A stretch of 64,000 nt of DNA from Ornithodoros turicata (GCF_037126465.1 NC_088201.1:197230403-197294402), one strand, 5' to 3'. Numbered from the stretch's first letter, positions 45,801 through 59,798 are shown. Made by a program: numbers and translations. Notes: generated from the sequence alone by a model not told the origin.

Positions 45801-48800
45801 ATACTATAGAGTGGAACGGGTAAATGTGAAAACCAATCGCTACACACTGTAGCTCGTATCATTTTAAACCAAACCACTTAACATGTGTTCATAGGCCTTC
45901 ACTAAATAGGTGAGCCGCTAATAACTCAAAATAAAATGAAATAAAATAATCATTCCAGCAGCACTGGCTGCAAGTTTGAGAACCCAACAAAGCAGTGCGC
46001 TCCCATCAACACGCCTTAGGCTGACGTTAAAGGTACTGTAAAGCAGCACCGATCAAATGTCATTTAGTGTGGCTATTCGATAGTCCAAGCCACCAGGACA
46101 AAAACTGTGCAAGTTTCATTCCAATGGACGGTGCAGTTAATTAGAAAATTACAATTAAAGATTACGGGCAACACTGTACTAGGTATTCGAAATGAATCCG
46201 TACTTCTGACACATACGGCGGCAACCACATTGTATGCGTATAACACTGGGCCCGACATAACAATCCACCACAATCCACCATAAAATCCGCCCCTGCAATC
46301 CACACAACGATCCACATCTGAGGATAAACGGATAAGCGAACTGAAATGAAATGCTGAGCCGTTGAAAAAAATGTGTCAATGTGTCAGACGCTCAAGAAGC
46401 CAGACAGCGTCGGGACTTGTTTGTTCACAGGGTTCACAGAGAGAGTTTGTTCGTTCGAAAGAGGCCGCGAACAAAAGGAGCGCGCAGGCGCAGCAGAGAA
46501 GTAGGGAGAGCCCCCATCGAACAGCGGCCAGCACTGGGTTACTTCGCAAAAACAGGGGTTAACAGGTCAAACTGTTCACAGGGGTTTCAGAATGCATAGG
46601 TAAACAGGAAAACTAATAATATGGTTACTAAAATAACAAAGCTCCGATGTCATAGTGTGTAATACCAATTTTCAGTGTTGCCCGCTGTACAGGGGGTTGT
46701 TTGACACCAGGCGTCGCATCGCTCCACTACGCCGCATCTTTCATGGCAAATTAAAAATATTTATAGCGCGTTGTCGGTCGTATGGTTCCGCATATGGTAT
46801 TTAGAAGCAACAAAGTCTCTAGTCACATCACCGGCATATCATGCTTGTCTACTGCTTTACAGTACCTTTAAACACCCGAAGCCTTTTTGAATACATTCTG
46901 CTGTCGCTGGAATAAAAGATTTATCGCGAAGGTACTCAAACTCAAATAAACGTTACTTCTGTGGATAATAATTTTAAGCATGCAGATATGAAGGATTTAT
47001 CTGATATCTAAGATGAACATAAGAAAGATTCCCTTGGCCAGGCGACAATGTACCAACAAACCCCATACACTATGTATAAGAAAGATTGCAGGCAATTCTG
47101 CTCTCCGTTTCTCGAAAAAAGAAACACAAATAGCGTCTTTAAAAAAATACGTCATAATGAATTATGGAAATTAGAATGTCAAAATACCTTGCAGATAAGG
47201 TTTTGCTTCGCTCACATACACGTATATGCGAAACTTATGTACAGGCAGTTCGAGTTGTTTTATTACAAACATTCTGTATTAAAAAGGGGTATACCTTTTA
47301 CCGACCACGAGGTATACGTTTGTGGCACGTTCCTGTTTATTTTATGTGTGTGTGTTTCAGTTTGGAGAATTTTTTATAAAAAAGCCACGAGAGCACGTCA
47401 TTTTCACAGTTGAGTTCTACGGTCAGGCGCATATCTTTTCCAAGAAATACTATATTGTGTAATAAAGATGACTAATTACCTAAATTCATTAATTAAATCT
47501 TTAATTAGGACGTCCTGAACAAAAGCCAGATACAGCGGTATGGGAGGCTGTCCTGGTTGAGAGCCACACCAGGTTTAAAAATATTGAAACACGCATGTGT
47601 ATTGAAATATCCATCCCTGAATTTTGACATGGATATGGGCCAAAACCGGAACCGTGGCAGTCACGTTTGGGGTGGTGGTCTTCAAGGTACGGGATCTCTA
47701 TAGTATACTTCTGTATGTCAACTGTGCTCGAAACGATATTGTTTTCGGTCAGAAACCGTATGTTTCTGGAACGTACAGAGATGAAAAGGAAGCATAATTT
47801 GGTGACTATGTTCCAAGGGAAATGTTTACTTGCTGAAGTTACCCGGCGTGACGGCGCCCATCCATCAGCCATGATGCAATATATAAACTTTGGAAGAGTG
47901 TTCTCCGGACAGATTCTGCAGCACGTAAACGTCGAGATACGCTGGCGCCGAAAATAATATTCTCAGGCTGAAAGCTTAGCAGCTTACATCGTTCTACCTG
48001 TATCAGCACGGTCAATGATTTAGTCAACGCTGAGTGCAGGTGATGGGCAGTGCTTGCAGTACTAAGAACACGAATATGCTTCAAGTACTCTTCTCCTTAG
48101 GGAAGTGAGAGTTCCCCGTTCCTTTGCTACACGCTGTGGAATTGAACCGCTGTTTTTATACCAGCTGTTTATTGACTCTACCATAGGCGTCGGAAGGCAG
48201 GGGCAACGGGGCAGCCGCATCCCTAACCAAAGACTAGGGGGGCGACCCTCCCACTTTTCTGGAGTGCCGCAAGGACCGCGTGCCTCTTACGGTACTGAGC
48301 GACAACCCGGAACGGAACCGGGAGGTTACATAATTCAGAGCTGTGGTTATCGCATTAAAAAGCGATAAAACCGGGCTGTCTGGTGGTACATTTTAAGGGC
48401 GATAAAACCCCAGTGCTGGGGGCGCGAAAAGACGTCACACACACGAAGCACTGAAACACAGCGCTTCGTGCGTGTGCCGTTGTTTCGTGTCCCCTGCACT
48501 GCGGTTTTATCGCCTACGACTTCTCCCGGTTACGTTGCAGTCAAATTGCATTTCTACGAGTGCAGAAGAGAAGCAAAATTTTTGCTATATTGTTCCTCTA
48601 CTTTTTCACAGTTTTCATCGGGGTTACCACTAACGACTGCTATTGAGAGTACCGAGACATATAGAGATCGGGCTGCAAAAGTCGTCTGAGCAAGATTTTG
48701 AAAGCAAATGCACCCATGCGACTTGGATCGTGCATACCTGGGGGACCGCAAACACAAACAGAATAAGACTAATCGAGGTCCATATAGGAGCATGTTCCTT

Positions 48801-50228
48801 TCATCAGAAAACATCTGCCCTTTTTGTGTAAACGCTAATTCCACAATATCTTCTGATAAATGTTGATGCCGTTCCATTCCTCCGATTACTACCAGGTGCC
48901 TTTCGGCGGACGCAAAGGAACCTTCAGGTGGGCAAAGACCACCCACAGACCTACCAAATTAGCGTCGCTCATCATCAGAGTTGTCTCGGGACGCAATGCC
49001 ACGAATTATTACTACCGTGTGTCATTCCTCTTCCATTCTTAAACCGTTCCCACCATTCCATTCCGATTTGCGATGCAGACAGGGTGATTCCAGGATAATT
49101 TCTCTACAGCAATGCCCGCCCTGCAACCCTAGTTTCGTTTTCTTTTTTTTCAATTCGAACTGACAGATTCGAACGCAGCGATTATTGCGTGAAGGAGAGA
49201 ATTGAGAGTTTTGGCCCCTGAAAATGGCATCATCAAGAAGAGCCGGCGGTGACCAGTACTATACGAGAAGTCACGCCTTCGACATATTCTTGCCTATTTT
49301 ATTCCAATTATTCATGTAAAGAAGCTTAAAAAATCGTTGGTACGGTTATTTAACCATGACCATTAATGAGCATTTGCAGATAAAATCATCGGTTAGGTTA
49401 GCTTGGGTTGGGTTGGGTTGGGTTAGGGCTGGTCTCCCTCCCCCCCTGCCGTGAAGGACCTCCGACGCGCGCTGAGCGGTTGAGCGTCGAGCTAAAATTG
49501 GAATTAGGATTGGAAACGAAACAAAAATGATAATAAATAATAATAAAAAGAATAGAAAGTGTTGAGCTATCTGAGCTGGTCGAGGTCGGTTCACTCTGGG
49601 AATTGTTGGACCGAAAACTAGCGCCACCTTCGAGCTCAGCTAAAATTCTCCTTCCTGTTGAACGTTGAACTGTCCTTCTCGGCTCGCATGGCCGCGCCCA
49701 TGAAATCAGCAATCAGCTGTTCTCGTTTTGTGGAGCGCGCACCGAACTGTTTGCAGTTCAAAGTACAGGTGCTTAATGCGAATGGCAGAGCTTCGGCAGA
49801 CTTCCTGTGGGTTCGTGTGTGCATCAACGAAGATGAGCATAGCTTTCAGGATGGCTGTGTGTGCGACAGCTGATGTCTTTCTCCTTCTGTGCAAGTGTGT
49901 GTGGCGCTCTTGTTTAGGAAGCTTGAACTCTGCCCTGACACATATACAGTAATATGAATGTTATACTACTGCGCGCAATTGACGTCTGATGTACGTCCAG
50001 GGTCTCGTCATGATACATCGAGGAATACTACGACACACTTGATTGAAAGAGCTGCGAGTTAGCTTGGTTCCCGACTGATTGTGCGCTGAACTGAACTTGC
50101 ATTTTTGTAAAACAACTTCAATATATTGCGGTTGTAGTGACATTGTTTCCTTGGTTTTGTCGCATATCTGCTTTGTCTTGGACCCGCTTGCGCTATCGCA
50201 GCCTCAACGAGGGTCCTAACACACAGTT
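42840..50228 (-). repeat. Giant inverted repeat P1, right arm
   Basis: Inverted partner of 32,290-38,388; longer (7.4 kb) because of an 837-bp MITE at 46,031 and a roughly 390-bp block at about 49,794-50,183 absent from the left arm. The outer ends share CCTAACACAC and then diverge at once. A clear target duplication was not found. Confidence 0.9.
46031..46867. mobile_element. 837-bp MITE with TTAA duplication (piggyBac-like target)
   Basis: AGGTACTGTAAAGCAG at the left is inverted at the right (CTGCTTTACAGTACCT), flanked on both sides by TTAA. The left P1 arm has the empty site near 35,190 (GTTTAACGTC, one TTAA). TTAA targeting is typical of piggyBac-type transposons; no transposase is encoded. 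Confidence 0.85.
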
Positions 50229-53106
50229 CGGGAAACACTCAGGTATACTATATATTGTTACATGTGACATATTGTAGTGTACTGAAGTTGTTCACTGTTG
50301 TATTGTTTCTTCGCACGGTTACTTCTTCAACTTACTTCGTTATTTGAATGAGGAATACGGAGAATAAGGAAATGTATGCCGTGCATGTTCTGAATGATCT
50401 CTAATTGCTGACCCCTGTTGTTGGGCTAAAATGCAGCAACTACGCAAAAAGAGTAACAAATGTAGAGCAGGACACAGAGAATCACGTACACAATGACATG
50501 ATTGAGATCATGCTATGCTGTCAATTTTTTCTATGTCTCTGGTTCTACATTTTATGAAAATGTGCCGCATTGCCAGCACCCTTGCCCTCTTGCTATGAAG
50601 AGAGCCTCTCAGTAATAAAAATGCAGGTCGTCAAATGCACGTAAACAGTGCTTACATTTTTTGGGGTCTTCACTCATTTAATGTTTGTGCCAGAAAATGA
50701 TCCCCTAGTTCACATGGCATACTAAATATGAGCGTGCTCCACAGCCACGAACAACATTTTAGGTTAGCACTGCAGTATGTTCATTAACACATATAGTCCC
50801 TTTCTGTCTATTGGGAAGGATTCCACGTGCCGAGTTCATTCCCCCTTGACCTACTGAGCCACCGCGCGATCCCTGTTCGCCCTGCTACATTAAGGATATA
50901 TGTAGTGTTACAAAACGCGAGCGTCGCCCTCCCAGCGCAACGCCGTCCTCCTCTCTATGCAGTCTATATCATCGCCGGAAGAAGCGGAAACGTGCTTCTC
51001 CGCCCTCTGAGCTAGGCGTCGTTCCTCCGCGCCGCCCCTATAGAGAATACATGGGGAGCGCGTTACCACACCGCCGATATAGTGCGTTCGTAAATTTCAA
51101 TTATCTCACGAAATATTTGAGAGCGAGGAGCAATTCTTTCGGATTAATGAATACCAACAATTAATTGTTTATTTTTGATAGGAATTAATGATATTTATGA
51201 TGGGCCACTGATTCTGAACTTGCACCCATGAAATTATCCTTCATAAGTGCATCGATGCAAGCTCATTGATTCTGATGCTAACTGCTCATGGAATAACATG
51301 GGGTGGGGTGAAAGACACTGGCATCACATGTTACGTGAGTAGCAGTTACGATTTTTCACTGAAGCCTACGACACAACGATGTAATTCACATCTTGATTGC
51401 AGAAAAAGTAAATACATGTTTGTTATTACTTAGTATACATTTGAAACTTGTAAATGTGGTGACGGTCATTCTCGTGGATTTTGGCAATAAAACCATTTTA
51501 GGATAAAGAACACCCGTCAAGGTGTAAGCTACAAAAAGTAGTAAATTCAGTGAGCCATTTTAAAATACCTTTTTTCCTTCATCCTTTCAATTTTGGCATA
51601 CATTGCTTGTGTAACTGTCAATCTGGGCTATTCCAGCCAAAACCAGCTTGAGGTGTAGCTTTACACTCTTAAATATCACTGAAAAAATTTTGATTTTTCT
51701 TAATGTATATATAGAATGTAAACCTTTTTGTCTCCTCACTTTGTTTTATTTAACAGTGGGGCGTATTAAAGTGTGCCAAAATATGAAAAAGTTGTCCCTT
51801 ACGAGCTTCCTTCTGACATCTACATCTACATCATTTGTGCGCTTTACTTGCCTGGTGTTAGAGGGGAAGCATGGGTCTGCCATCCCAAAGGGCATGTAGA
51901 ACAAGAATAAATCTGGTGACGTGTTGAGAACTCAAGAACGGAGCACATTTTGGGTCAAGTTTACCATAACTTTCTGGCAAATTAGCACTCTTGAAGGAGC
52001 CCCAGATTATTTATGGGAATGAGCTTCACATAAAAATATCAAGCTGATCTATATTCATTGTTTAACCAAGTGTTTGAGAATATCAAGCACTAGCAAAAAA
52101 ATACATTTTTTTAGTTAGTCTATTCACATATAGGTCGTCTAAAAGAAATCTTCTCTTATTTGTATAACTAGTCCTCTCCTGTAACATATTGAACATATAC
52201 AGGTTTATTTTTCTTGTAAATAACAAAAAAAATGTCACCGTAATGTGCTGTAGCTTGTTCGTCCGTTGAGGTCGGCTAGGAAGCAAAACATTTAAAAAAA
52301 ACGATACCTTTGTGGCTGTCTCCTTGGAAAGTCGATACTCTGCTTTTCCTTTTTGAGAACCTACAGGTGTATTTGTTCTTACGCAAGAAAAATGTTTCCT
52401 CAGCTCATTCATATCCCATCTGTACGATGCTACAGCCACTTTGAACAAATTCTGCATTCTATTGTTCTGCCCAGTTCTACAGAGTAGTTGCAATCGCTGC
52501 TTCATAACAGCTTTGTCAACATTTATGATAGTTTTCACATATCTCAAGTCATCTGGAAAGTGAACAAATCTCACCATTTCAAGGACAGACCCGCTCCTAT
52601 AGCATGCTCAACATCTGCTGACATGTATTTTCTCTAGATCTTAGTGCATCAGCTGACCATATTGACTCAGGTCATGTCAGAATGCGACGCAGCAGCTTTT
52701 GGAAACCATTTATTGTGATCTCGTGTGCCCTTCTCCCACAACAGAAAAAAAAAGCCCACAGTCTTTCTTTCAGTTGAAATAATTGTTTTTGGTGTATTAA
52801 GAGACGGTGGCTCAAAGTAATAATACCTCCTTGTGGCCTGGCTGGAGCATGCCTCACTTGTGCTTTATGTCCAGTAATTTCTTCTCCAAACGTATGTCTG
52901 GCAGTGAGCCCCAAGGTATGCAGTCTTCAAGCTTTCTTTCACCTGGAAGAACAGCTTACAGCTCTGCAGGTATCAGGATATCAGCACGCAATAGGGGGCC
53001 GCAATCTAGCCCTATAGGTGCCAACTTTTTAAATGGTACTGCGAACACAGTCATAGTACCCTTTATCACGGCACAAAGCATTTATGCCAAAGTCATGCTT
53101 CCCAAA
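50229..53106. other. Gap between P1 and P2; no recognised gene
   Basis: About 2.9 kb unique in this window. A minus-strand frame 52577-52083 (164 codons; LRYVKTIINVDKAVMKQRLQ, KHFSCVRTNTPVG) has some coding look but matches no family I know and ends in low-complexity residues. A GC-rich patch lies at 50,915-51,055. Confidence 0.4.
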
Positions 53107-53117
53107 AGTAGTAATGT

Positions 53118-53296
53118 AACAACCCAAGTTTTGCACAGAAAATCCATGGCAAGTATTGCACTTTTTACTTTAAATTATTTTAAAATTGCTTTAAAATTTT
53201 TTTAACAATTTAAATTTTTAAAATTTTTAAATTGTGGAAAACCTGACTCAGTGCAATACTTGTAGTGGATTTTCAATGTAAAACTCGGGTTGTAGG
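53118..53296. repeat. Terminal mini-hairpin of P2, left end
   Basis: AACCCAAGTTTTGCACAGAA near the outer end is answered by TTTTCAATGTAAAACTCGGG after an A/T-only core, so the tip of the arm is itself a palindrome of about 180 bp. The mirror copy is at 60,451-60,628. Confidence 0.7.
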
Positions 53297-53805
53297 AAAT
53301 AAAAAACTAGATAGAAAGGAAGAAGACAGTGGGAAACGATTTATTTGAAAATCAACGACGCCATCTTGAAGAAATCACGCCGGTGCGGGCGACTGGAGCA
53401 CGACGGTTGCAGAGGCAGGTGGCACGCTAGTTCCAAGGCATCACACCAGATGGCGCCAGCATCGTAGCTCTATACGAGAAACACAGAGAACAAGAAAGTA
53501 CTAGCGACACGTAAAAATGGCAACACTGCTCGACAAGTCTAAGCATGCCAGACCGCGCGGAAAAGGCCTAACCGCTACTGCTAAACAGCACGGAGAAAAC
53601 ACTACACATTGGGGGAAAAGGCTTAAGGCAATCGACTAGGCCTAACCACAGCGTCACAACACTTCGCGGCTAACACAAGGCGGGAACCACACGATGGTAA
53701 ACGTGCGTCAACAGGCTTGGACACCGCTAAACAAGTCTAAACATGCGAGAAAAGGCTTAACACGAGCACGGTAAAACAACGCGCAAACATCGGTAAATCA
53801 CTCAC

Positions 53806-53945
53806 CTTTTTCCCCGCTGCGACGGAGCGTCCGCTCTCGTCGACAGCCAGGGATCAAGTGACGATGGAGCGAACGACCGCACGTCTTCTCGAAACGAGAG
53901 CCAGAGGTGGACTGACATAAGCGCCACTCTACGGGTGCTACGCAT
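53806..53945 (-). promoter_or_regulatory. Exon-like block with donor, left P2 arm
   Basis: Minus-strand mirror of 59799-59938. It is open from ATG 53945, 140 bp, ending AAAAG|GTGAGT. Upstream (higher coordinates) are CCAAT-like motifs and GCGCATGCGTAGC. Transcription would run leftward, out of the palindrome. Confidence 0.4.
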
Positions 53946-56900
53946 GCGCGCACTCGTAGCGCCCTCTGCGCGCTCCTACCGCCACCTGCGAGAGGCTAAG
54001 AGAGAAGAGCATTCCTGCACCCTCTTCTCTCGTTGCTCATTGGTCGTGAGGCTAAGTGAGAAGAGCATTCCTGCACCCCCTGCTGGCCGTTCTCATTGGT
54101 CCAGACATCATCCTATTGTCTCAGGGCTACACTGTTTTTTTTCACTAATGCTCCTCTAGACAAGGTCAATCTGCAGTGAAGCCACGGTATGACGTCATCA
54201 TGCACCTGCGTGGCTCAAGGACGCGTGCGCTCTAGACAGGGGACCTATTATTTATTGAATCACTATCCCAAGATTATTTCCTTTATTCTTCTATAACGAT
54301 TGCATAGGAAACTATTACAGAAGAGCACCATGCATGAAAGCTGATCGAAGGAATTCCAAAGTCTTACTAAATGAGACTTGCAAAAGAACAAAATATCCTA
54401 ACATGTAACTCCATCAACGGCTAATAAGAGGACTAGGCACTGAACAAATCAACGCGCGCAGAACTCAGGGCAGCACTATCGTCAAGACGACAATGTTCCT
54501 TGTCAAAAAAGACAAAATACAAAGCGTTAACAAAGGAAAGCATGCATATCGGGGCATGTCAGGACACGTCAGGACAAATTCGCACGACTGTTGGGCAACA
54601 GAGGAAAATGAACACTTGAACAGAGTGAAAAGACGCTCACTATCATCGGACAATTACACTACATTCCCTCATTGTAAATCCGCTCGTCACAAAATCCACC
54701 TGCATCGTCGAACACCATTCACCAGTGACGAACCACACATCCGCACCCCATCAGAGGCAGACACAACCCCACCTAAGCTACGCTCTTCTACTGACGATCA
54801 ACGCAATTGCCAGGATCATAATTACCGTGTCTACACCCGCCAGTGTCCAAGAGAGAAGTGAATCCTCGCGCCCCCTGCAGGCCAGTCTCATTGGTCGTGA
54901 CGGCATCCTATTGTCTCAGGGCTACCCTGTTTTTTTCCACTAATGCTCCTCTAGACAAGGTCAACCTGCAGTGAAGCCACGGTATGCCGTCATCATGCAG
55001 GTGCGTGGCTCAAGGACGCTTACGCTCTAGATAAGGGACCTGTTATTTATTGAAACACTATCCCAAGATTATTTCCTCTATTCTTCTATAACGATTGCAT
55101 AGGGAACTATTGCAGAAGAGCACCATATATGAGAGGAGATTATAGCATTTCATTCCCAAAGTCTTACTGTACAGGTAAAAAAATGGTGCAGCAAGACATG
55201 TTCATCCCACCCGAGAGCCAGGTAGATAATTGAATATAGATGCTTTGTTCCTCCTGAATAAAGTCACACACCTGTCCCCCTCGCGGTTACTCTCTGAACT
55301 AAATGAATCGCAAAAGTATTAAGAATAGCACTATTCCCATTCAAGGCAGCACTATCGTCAAGAATGTTTCTCTTCAAAAAGGAAAAATCTACATGTAGAA
55401 GGAAAGCATGTCAGAACAGGCCCAGGCATGTCAGCGCATGTTTGTCAGACAACAAGGGGGAAAAAGCGAAAAGAAACAAAGAAGGAAACCAGCATCGAAC
55501 TATTTCCAAGCACACGCACTCCTCTTGTTCAAAAACAGTGCTCTTCATAAATCTGCCCAGGACAATACACACTATTTTGCCACACTTTTTTCCAGTAACG
55601 GCCAATGCATTGCTACAGACTGCGTGTCGTCATCACATCCTGTCTCAAGAAGAAGACAGCGGCAAAGACTCCTATTATTTATTGAATCGCAAGATTATTT
55701 CCTTTGTCCTACTCTTAATGACATTGATTCTCTCATTAAAATTCAACAAAAAAGCACCGTGCATATTAACGATTTTCACCCTAAAGGCTCATCATGGTCA
55801 TTAGAATTACAGTAAACTACCACTGCTCTTTTAAAATAATAAGTGAGTCCACTCCACATCACCTCCAGACTTATGTAATACATGACCCTTTCTATGCTCC
55901 TACATTCGTTGTCTGAGGCTACACCTGCGAGCAAAAAGGCGCGAAAGCCGGGAGCAAAGTTCCATTCGCGCACGCCAAAGCACAAGACAGAACGCCTTTA
56001 CGGGAACACGATTGCATTCGTATACTATATTAATGATTATTGCATTGCAGTTTAGAAAAGCTTCTACAAAACTATAATTTTAGGAGCCCATTAAAATTCA
56101 ACTTTCTATGGAAACTATAATTGCCCTATTACTTGGATCGCTACTAATGAAGCGCTCCAATTTTTTCTCTCTTCCCATTTCAGCCTTGTCATGCAGTGAA
56201 GCCGTCTCACATCCAAAATAATTAATTTACACTGAGGGTGCCGTGCTTCAGGAATTCCTATCCTGCGCTCAGTTGCAAGCATTTCTTCACGGATACAGCT
56301 GACTTCCTGAACATACCGAGCTCCTAACAACATCTAACAAACAATCAGAGAAACCCACTTCTCAGCTGCACCATGCGACTTTCTTCTGCGTAAAATCGGT
56401 GATTTGAGGAAGAGAGCAGCGAAAAATTGCGCGCACTTGTGCTTGACTTAAAAAAAATGAAGCATACGCTAATAAACTAAGAAAAAGACACTCAGGTCTG
56501 GTATGTGATAGTGCCACATACGTGCAATGCGTCTGCGTATGTGGCACTATCACATACCAGACCTGAGTGTCTTTTTCTTAGTTTATTAGCATATGCTTCA
56601 GGTTTTTTAAGTCAAGCACAAGTGCGCGCAATTTTTCGCTGCTCTCTTCCTCAAATCACCGATTTTACGCAGAAGAAAGTCGCATGGTGCAGCTGAGAAG
56701 TGGGTTTCTCTGATTGTTTGTTAGATGTTGTTAGGAGCTCGGTATGTTGAGGAAGTCAGCTGTATCCGTGAAGAAATGCTTGCATCTGAGCGCAGGATAG
56801 GAATTCCTGAAGCACGGCACCCTCAGTGTAAATTAATTATTTTGGATGTGAGACGGCTTCACTGCATGACAAGGCTGAGATGGGAAGAGAGAAAAAATTG

Positions 56901-57257
56901 GAGCGCTTCATTAGTAGCGATCCAAGTAATAGGGCAATTATAGTTTCCATAGAAAGTTGAATTTTAATGGGCTCCTAAAATTATAGTTTTGTAGAAGCTT
57001 TTCTAAACTGCAATGCAATAATCATTAATATAGTATACGAATGCCATCGTGTTCCCGTAAAGGCGTTCTGTCTTGTGCTTTGGCGTGCGCGAATGGAACT
57101 TTGCTCCCGGCTTTCGCGCCTTTTTGATCGCAATGCGCGAATGGAACTTTGCCCCCCTGGCTTCCGCACCTTTTTGCTCGCAGGTGTAGCCTCAGACAAC
57201 GAATGTAGGAGCATAGAAAGGGTCATGTATTACATAAGTCTGGAGGTGACTTTTTAA

Positions 57258-58570
57258 AAGAGCAGTGGTAGTTTACTGTAATTCTAATGACCATGATGAG
57301 CCGTGAAAATCGTTAATATGCACGGTGCTTTTTTGTTGAATTTTAATGAGAGAATCAATGTCATTAAGAGTAGGACAAAGGAAATAATCTTGCGATTCAA
57401 TAAATAATAGGAGTCTTTGCCGCTGTCTTCTTCTTCAGACAGGATGTGATGACGTCACGCAGTCTGTAGCAATGCATTGACCGTTACTGGAAAAAAGTGT
57501 GGCAAAATAGTGTGTATTGTCCTGGGCAGATTTATGATGAGCACTGTTTTTGAACAAGAGGAGTGCGTGTGCTTGGAAATAGTTCGATGCTGGTTTCCTT
57601 CTTTGTTTCTTTTCGCTTTTTCCCCCTTGTTGTCTGACAAACATGCGCTGACATGCCTGGGCTTGTTCTGACATGCTTTCCTTCTAGATGTAGATTTTTC
57701 CTTTTTGAAGAGAAACATTCTTGACGATAGTGCTGCCTTGAATGGGAATAGTGCTATTCTTAATACTTTTGCGATTCATTTAGTTCAGAGAGTAACCGCG
57801 AGGGGGACAGGTGTGTGACTTTATTCAGGAGGAACAAAGCATCATTATTCAATTATCTGCCTGGCTCTCGGGTGGGCATGGAGGTGATGTGGAGTGGACT
57901 CACTTATTATTTTAAAGAGCAGTGGTAGTTTACTGTAATTCTAATGACCATGATGAGCCTTTGGGGTGAAAATCATTAATATGCAGGGTGCTTTTCTGTT
58001 GAATTTTAATGAGAGAATGAATGTCATTAAGAGTAGGACAAAGGAAATACTCTTGCGATTCAATAATTAATAGGAGTCTTTGCCGCTGTCTTCTTCTTCG
58101 GACAGGATGTGACGACGTCACGTAGTCTGTAGCAATGCATTGACCGTTACTGGAAAAAAGTGTAGCAAAATGGTGTGTATTCCCCTGGACAGATTTATGA
58201 TGAGCACTGTTTTTGAATAAGAGGAGTGCGTGTGCTTAGAAATAGTTTGACATTGGTTTTCTTCTTTGTTTCTTTTCGCTTTTCCCCCCTTGTTGTCTGA
58301 CAAACATGCGCTGACATGCCTGGGCCTGTTCTGACATGCTTTCCTTCTACATGTAGCTTTTCCTTTTTGAAGAGAACCATTCTTGACGATAGTGCTGCCT
58401 TGAATGGGAATAGTGCTATTCTTAATACTTTTGCGATTCATTTAGTTCACAGAGTAACCGCGAGGGGGACAGGTGTGTGACTTTATTCAGGAGGAACAAA
58501 GCATCATTATTCAATTATCTACCTGGTTCTCGTGTGGGATGAACATGTCTTGCTGCACCATTTTTTTACC
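57258..58570. repeat. 656-bp tandem duplication in the right P2 arm
   Basis: AGAGCAGTGGTAGTTTACTG occurs at about 57,260 and again 656 bp later. The blocks around TGACGTCACG and GAAAAAAGTGT also occur twice, while the left arm has each once. Confidence 0.85.
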
Positions 58571-59529
58571 TGTACAGTAAGACTTTGGGAATGAAATGCT
58601 ATAATCTCCTCTCATATATGGTGCTCTTCTGCAATAGTTCCCTATGCAATCGTTATAGAACAATAGGGGAAATAATCTTGGGATAGTGTTTCAATAAATA
58701 ACAGGTCCCCTATCTAGAGCGTAAGCGTCTTTGAGCCACGCACCTGCATGATGACGGCATACCGTGGCTTCACTGCAGGTTGACCTTGTCTAGAGGAGCA
58801 TTAGTGGAAAAAAACAGGGTAGCCCTGAGACAATAGGATGCCGTCACGACCAATGAGACTGGCCTGCAGGGGGCGCGAGGATTCACTTCTCTCTTGGACA
58901 CTGGCGGGTGTAGACACGATAATTATGATCCTGGCAATTGCGTTGATCGTCAGTAGAAGAGCGTAGCTTAGGTGGGGTTGTGTCTGCCTCTGATGGGGTG
59001 CGGATGTGTGGTTCGTCACTGGTGAATGGTGTTCGACGATGCAGGTGGACTTTGTGACGAGCGGATTTACAATGAGGGAATGTAGTGTACGTGTCCGCTG
59101 ATAGTGCGCGTCTTTTCACTCTGTTCAAGTGTTCGTTTTCCTCTGTTGCCCAACAGTCGTGCGAATTTGTCCTGACGTGTCCTGACATGCCCCGATATGC
59201 ATGCTTTCCTTTGTTAACGCTTTGTATTTTGTCTTTTTTGACAAGGAACATTGTCGTCTTGACGATAGTGCTGCCCTGAGTTCTGCGCGCGTTGATTTGT
59301 TGAGTGCCTAGTCCTCTAATTAGCCGTTGATGGAGTTACTTGTTAGGATATTTTGTTCTTTTGCAAGTCTCATTTAGTAAGACTTTGGAATTCCTTCGAT
59401 CAGCTTTCATGCATGGTGCTCTTCTGTAATAGTTTCCTATGCAATCGTTATAGAAGAATAAAGGAAATAATCTTGGGATAGTGATTCAATAAATAATAGG
59501 TCCCCTGTCTAGAGCGCACGCGTCCTTGA

Positions 59530-59798
59530 GCCACGCAGGTGTGTGATGACGTCATACCTTGGCTTCACTGCAGATTGACCTTGTCTAGAGGAGCATTAGT
59601 GGAAAAAAACAGTGTAGCCCTGAGACAATAGGATGATGTCTGGACCAATGAGAACGGCCAGCAGGGGGCGCAGGAATGCTCTTCTCACTTAGCCTCACGA
59701 CCAATGAGCAACGAGAGAAGAGGGCGCAGGAATGCTCTTCTCTCTTAGCCTCTCGCAGGTGGCGGTAGGAGCGCGCAGAGGGCGCTACGAGCGCGCGC
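59530..59798 (+). promoter_or_regulatory. GC-rich promoter-like block of the right P2 arm
   Basis: It contains a CRE-like TGACGTCA at about 59,546, GACCAATGAG (CCAAT) at about 59,643 and 59,700, and an NRF1-like GCGCGCATGCGTAGC at the end, in a locally GC-rich stretch. Mirrored in the left arm at about 53,946-54,215. Promoter function is inferred from composition and position ahead of an exon-like block. Confidence 0.4.

Larger units (their letters stand above)
53107..56522 (+). repeat. Giant inverted repeat P2, left arm
   Basis: Matches 56,536-60,637 inverted. The central 13 bases (56,523-56,535, TGCAATGCGTCTG) are the only spacer, so it is a near-perfect palindrome at the centre. Outer limit at GTAATGTAAC/GTTACATTAC. 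Divergence between arms is low in the samples read. No protein-coding family recognised. Confidence 0.92.

Noticed and set aside
52083..52577. 164-codon minus-strand frame between P1 and P2
   Set aside because: No motif, no splice context and a low-complexity end; left as part of an unannotated gap.
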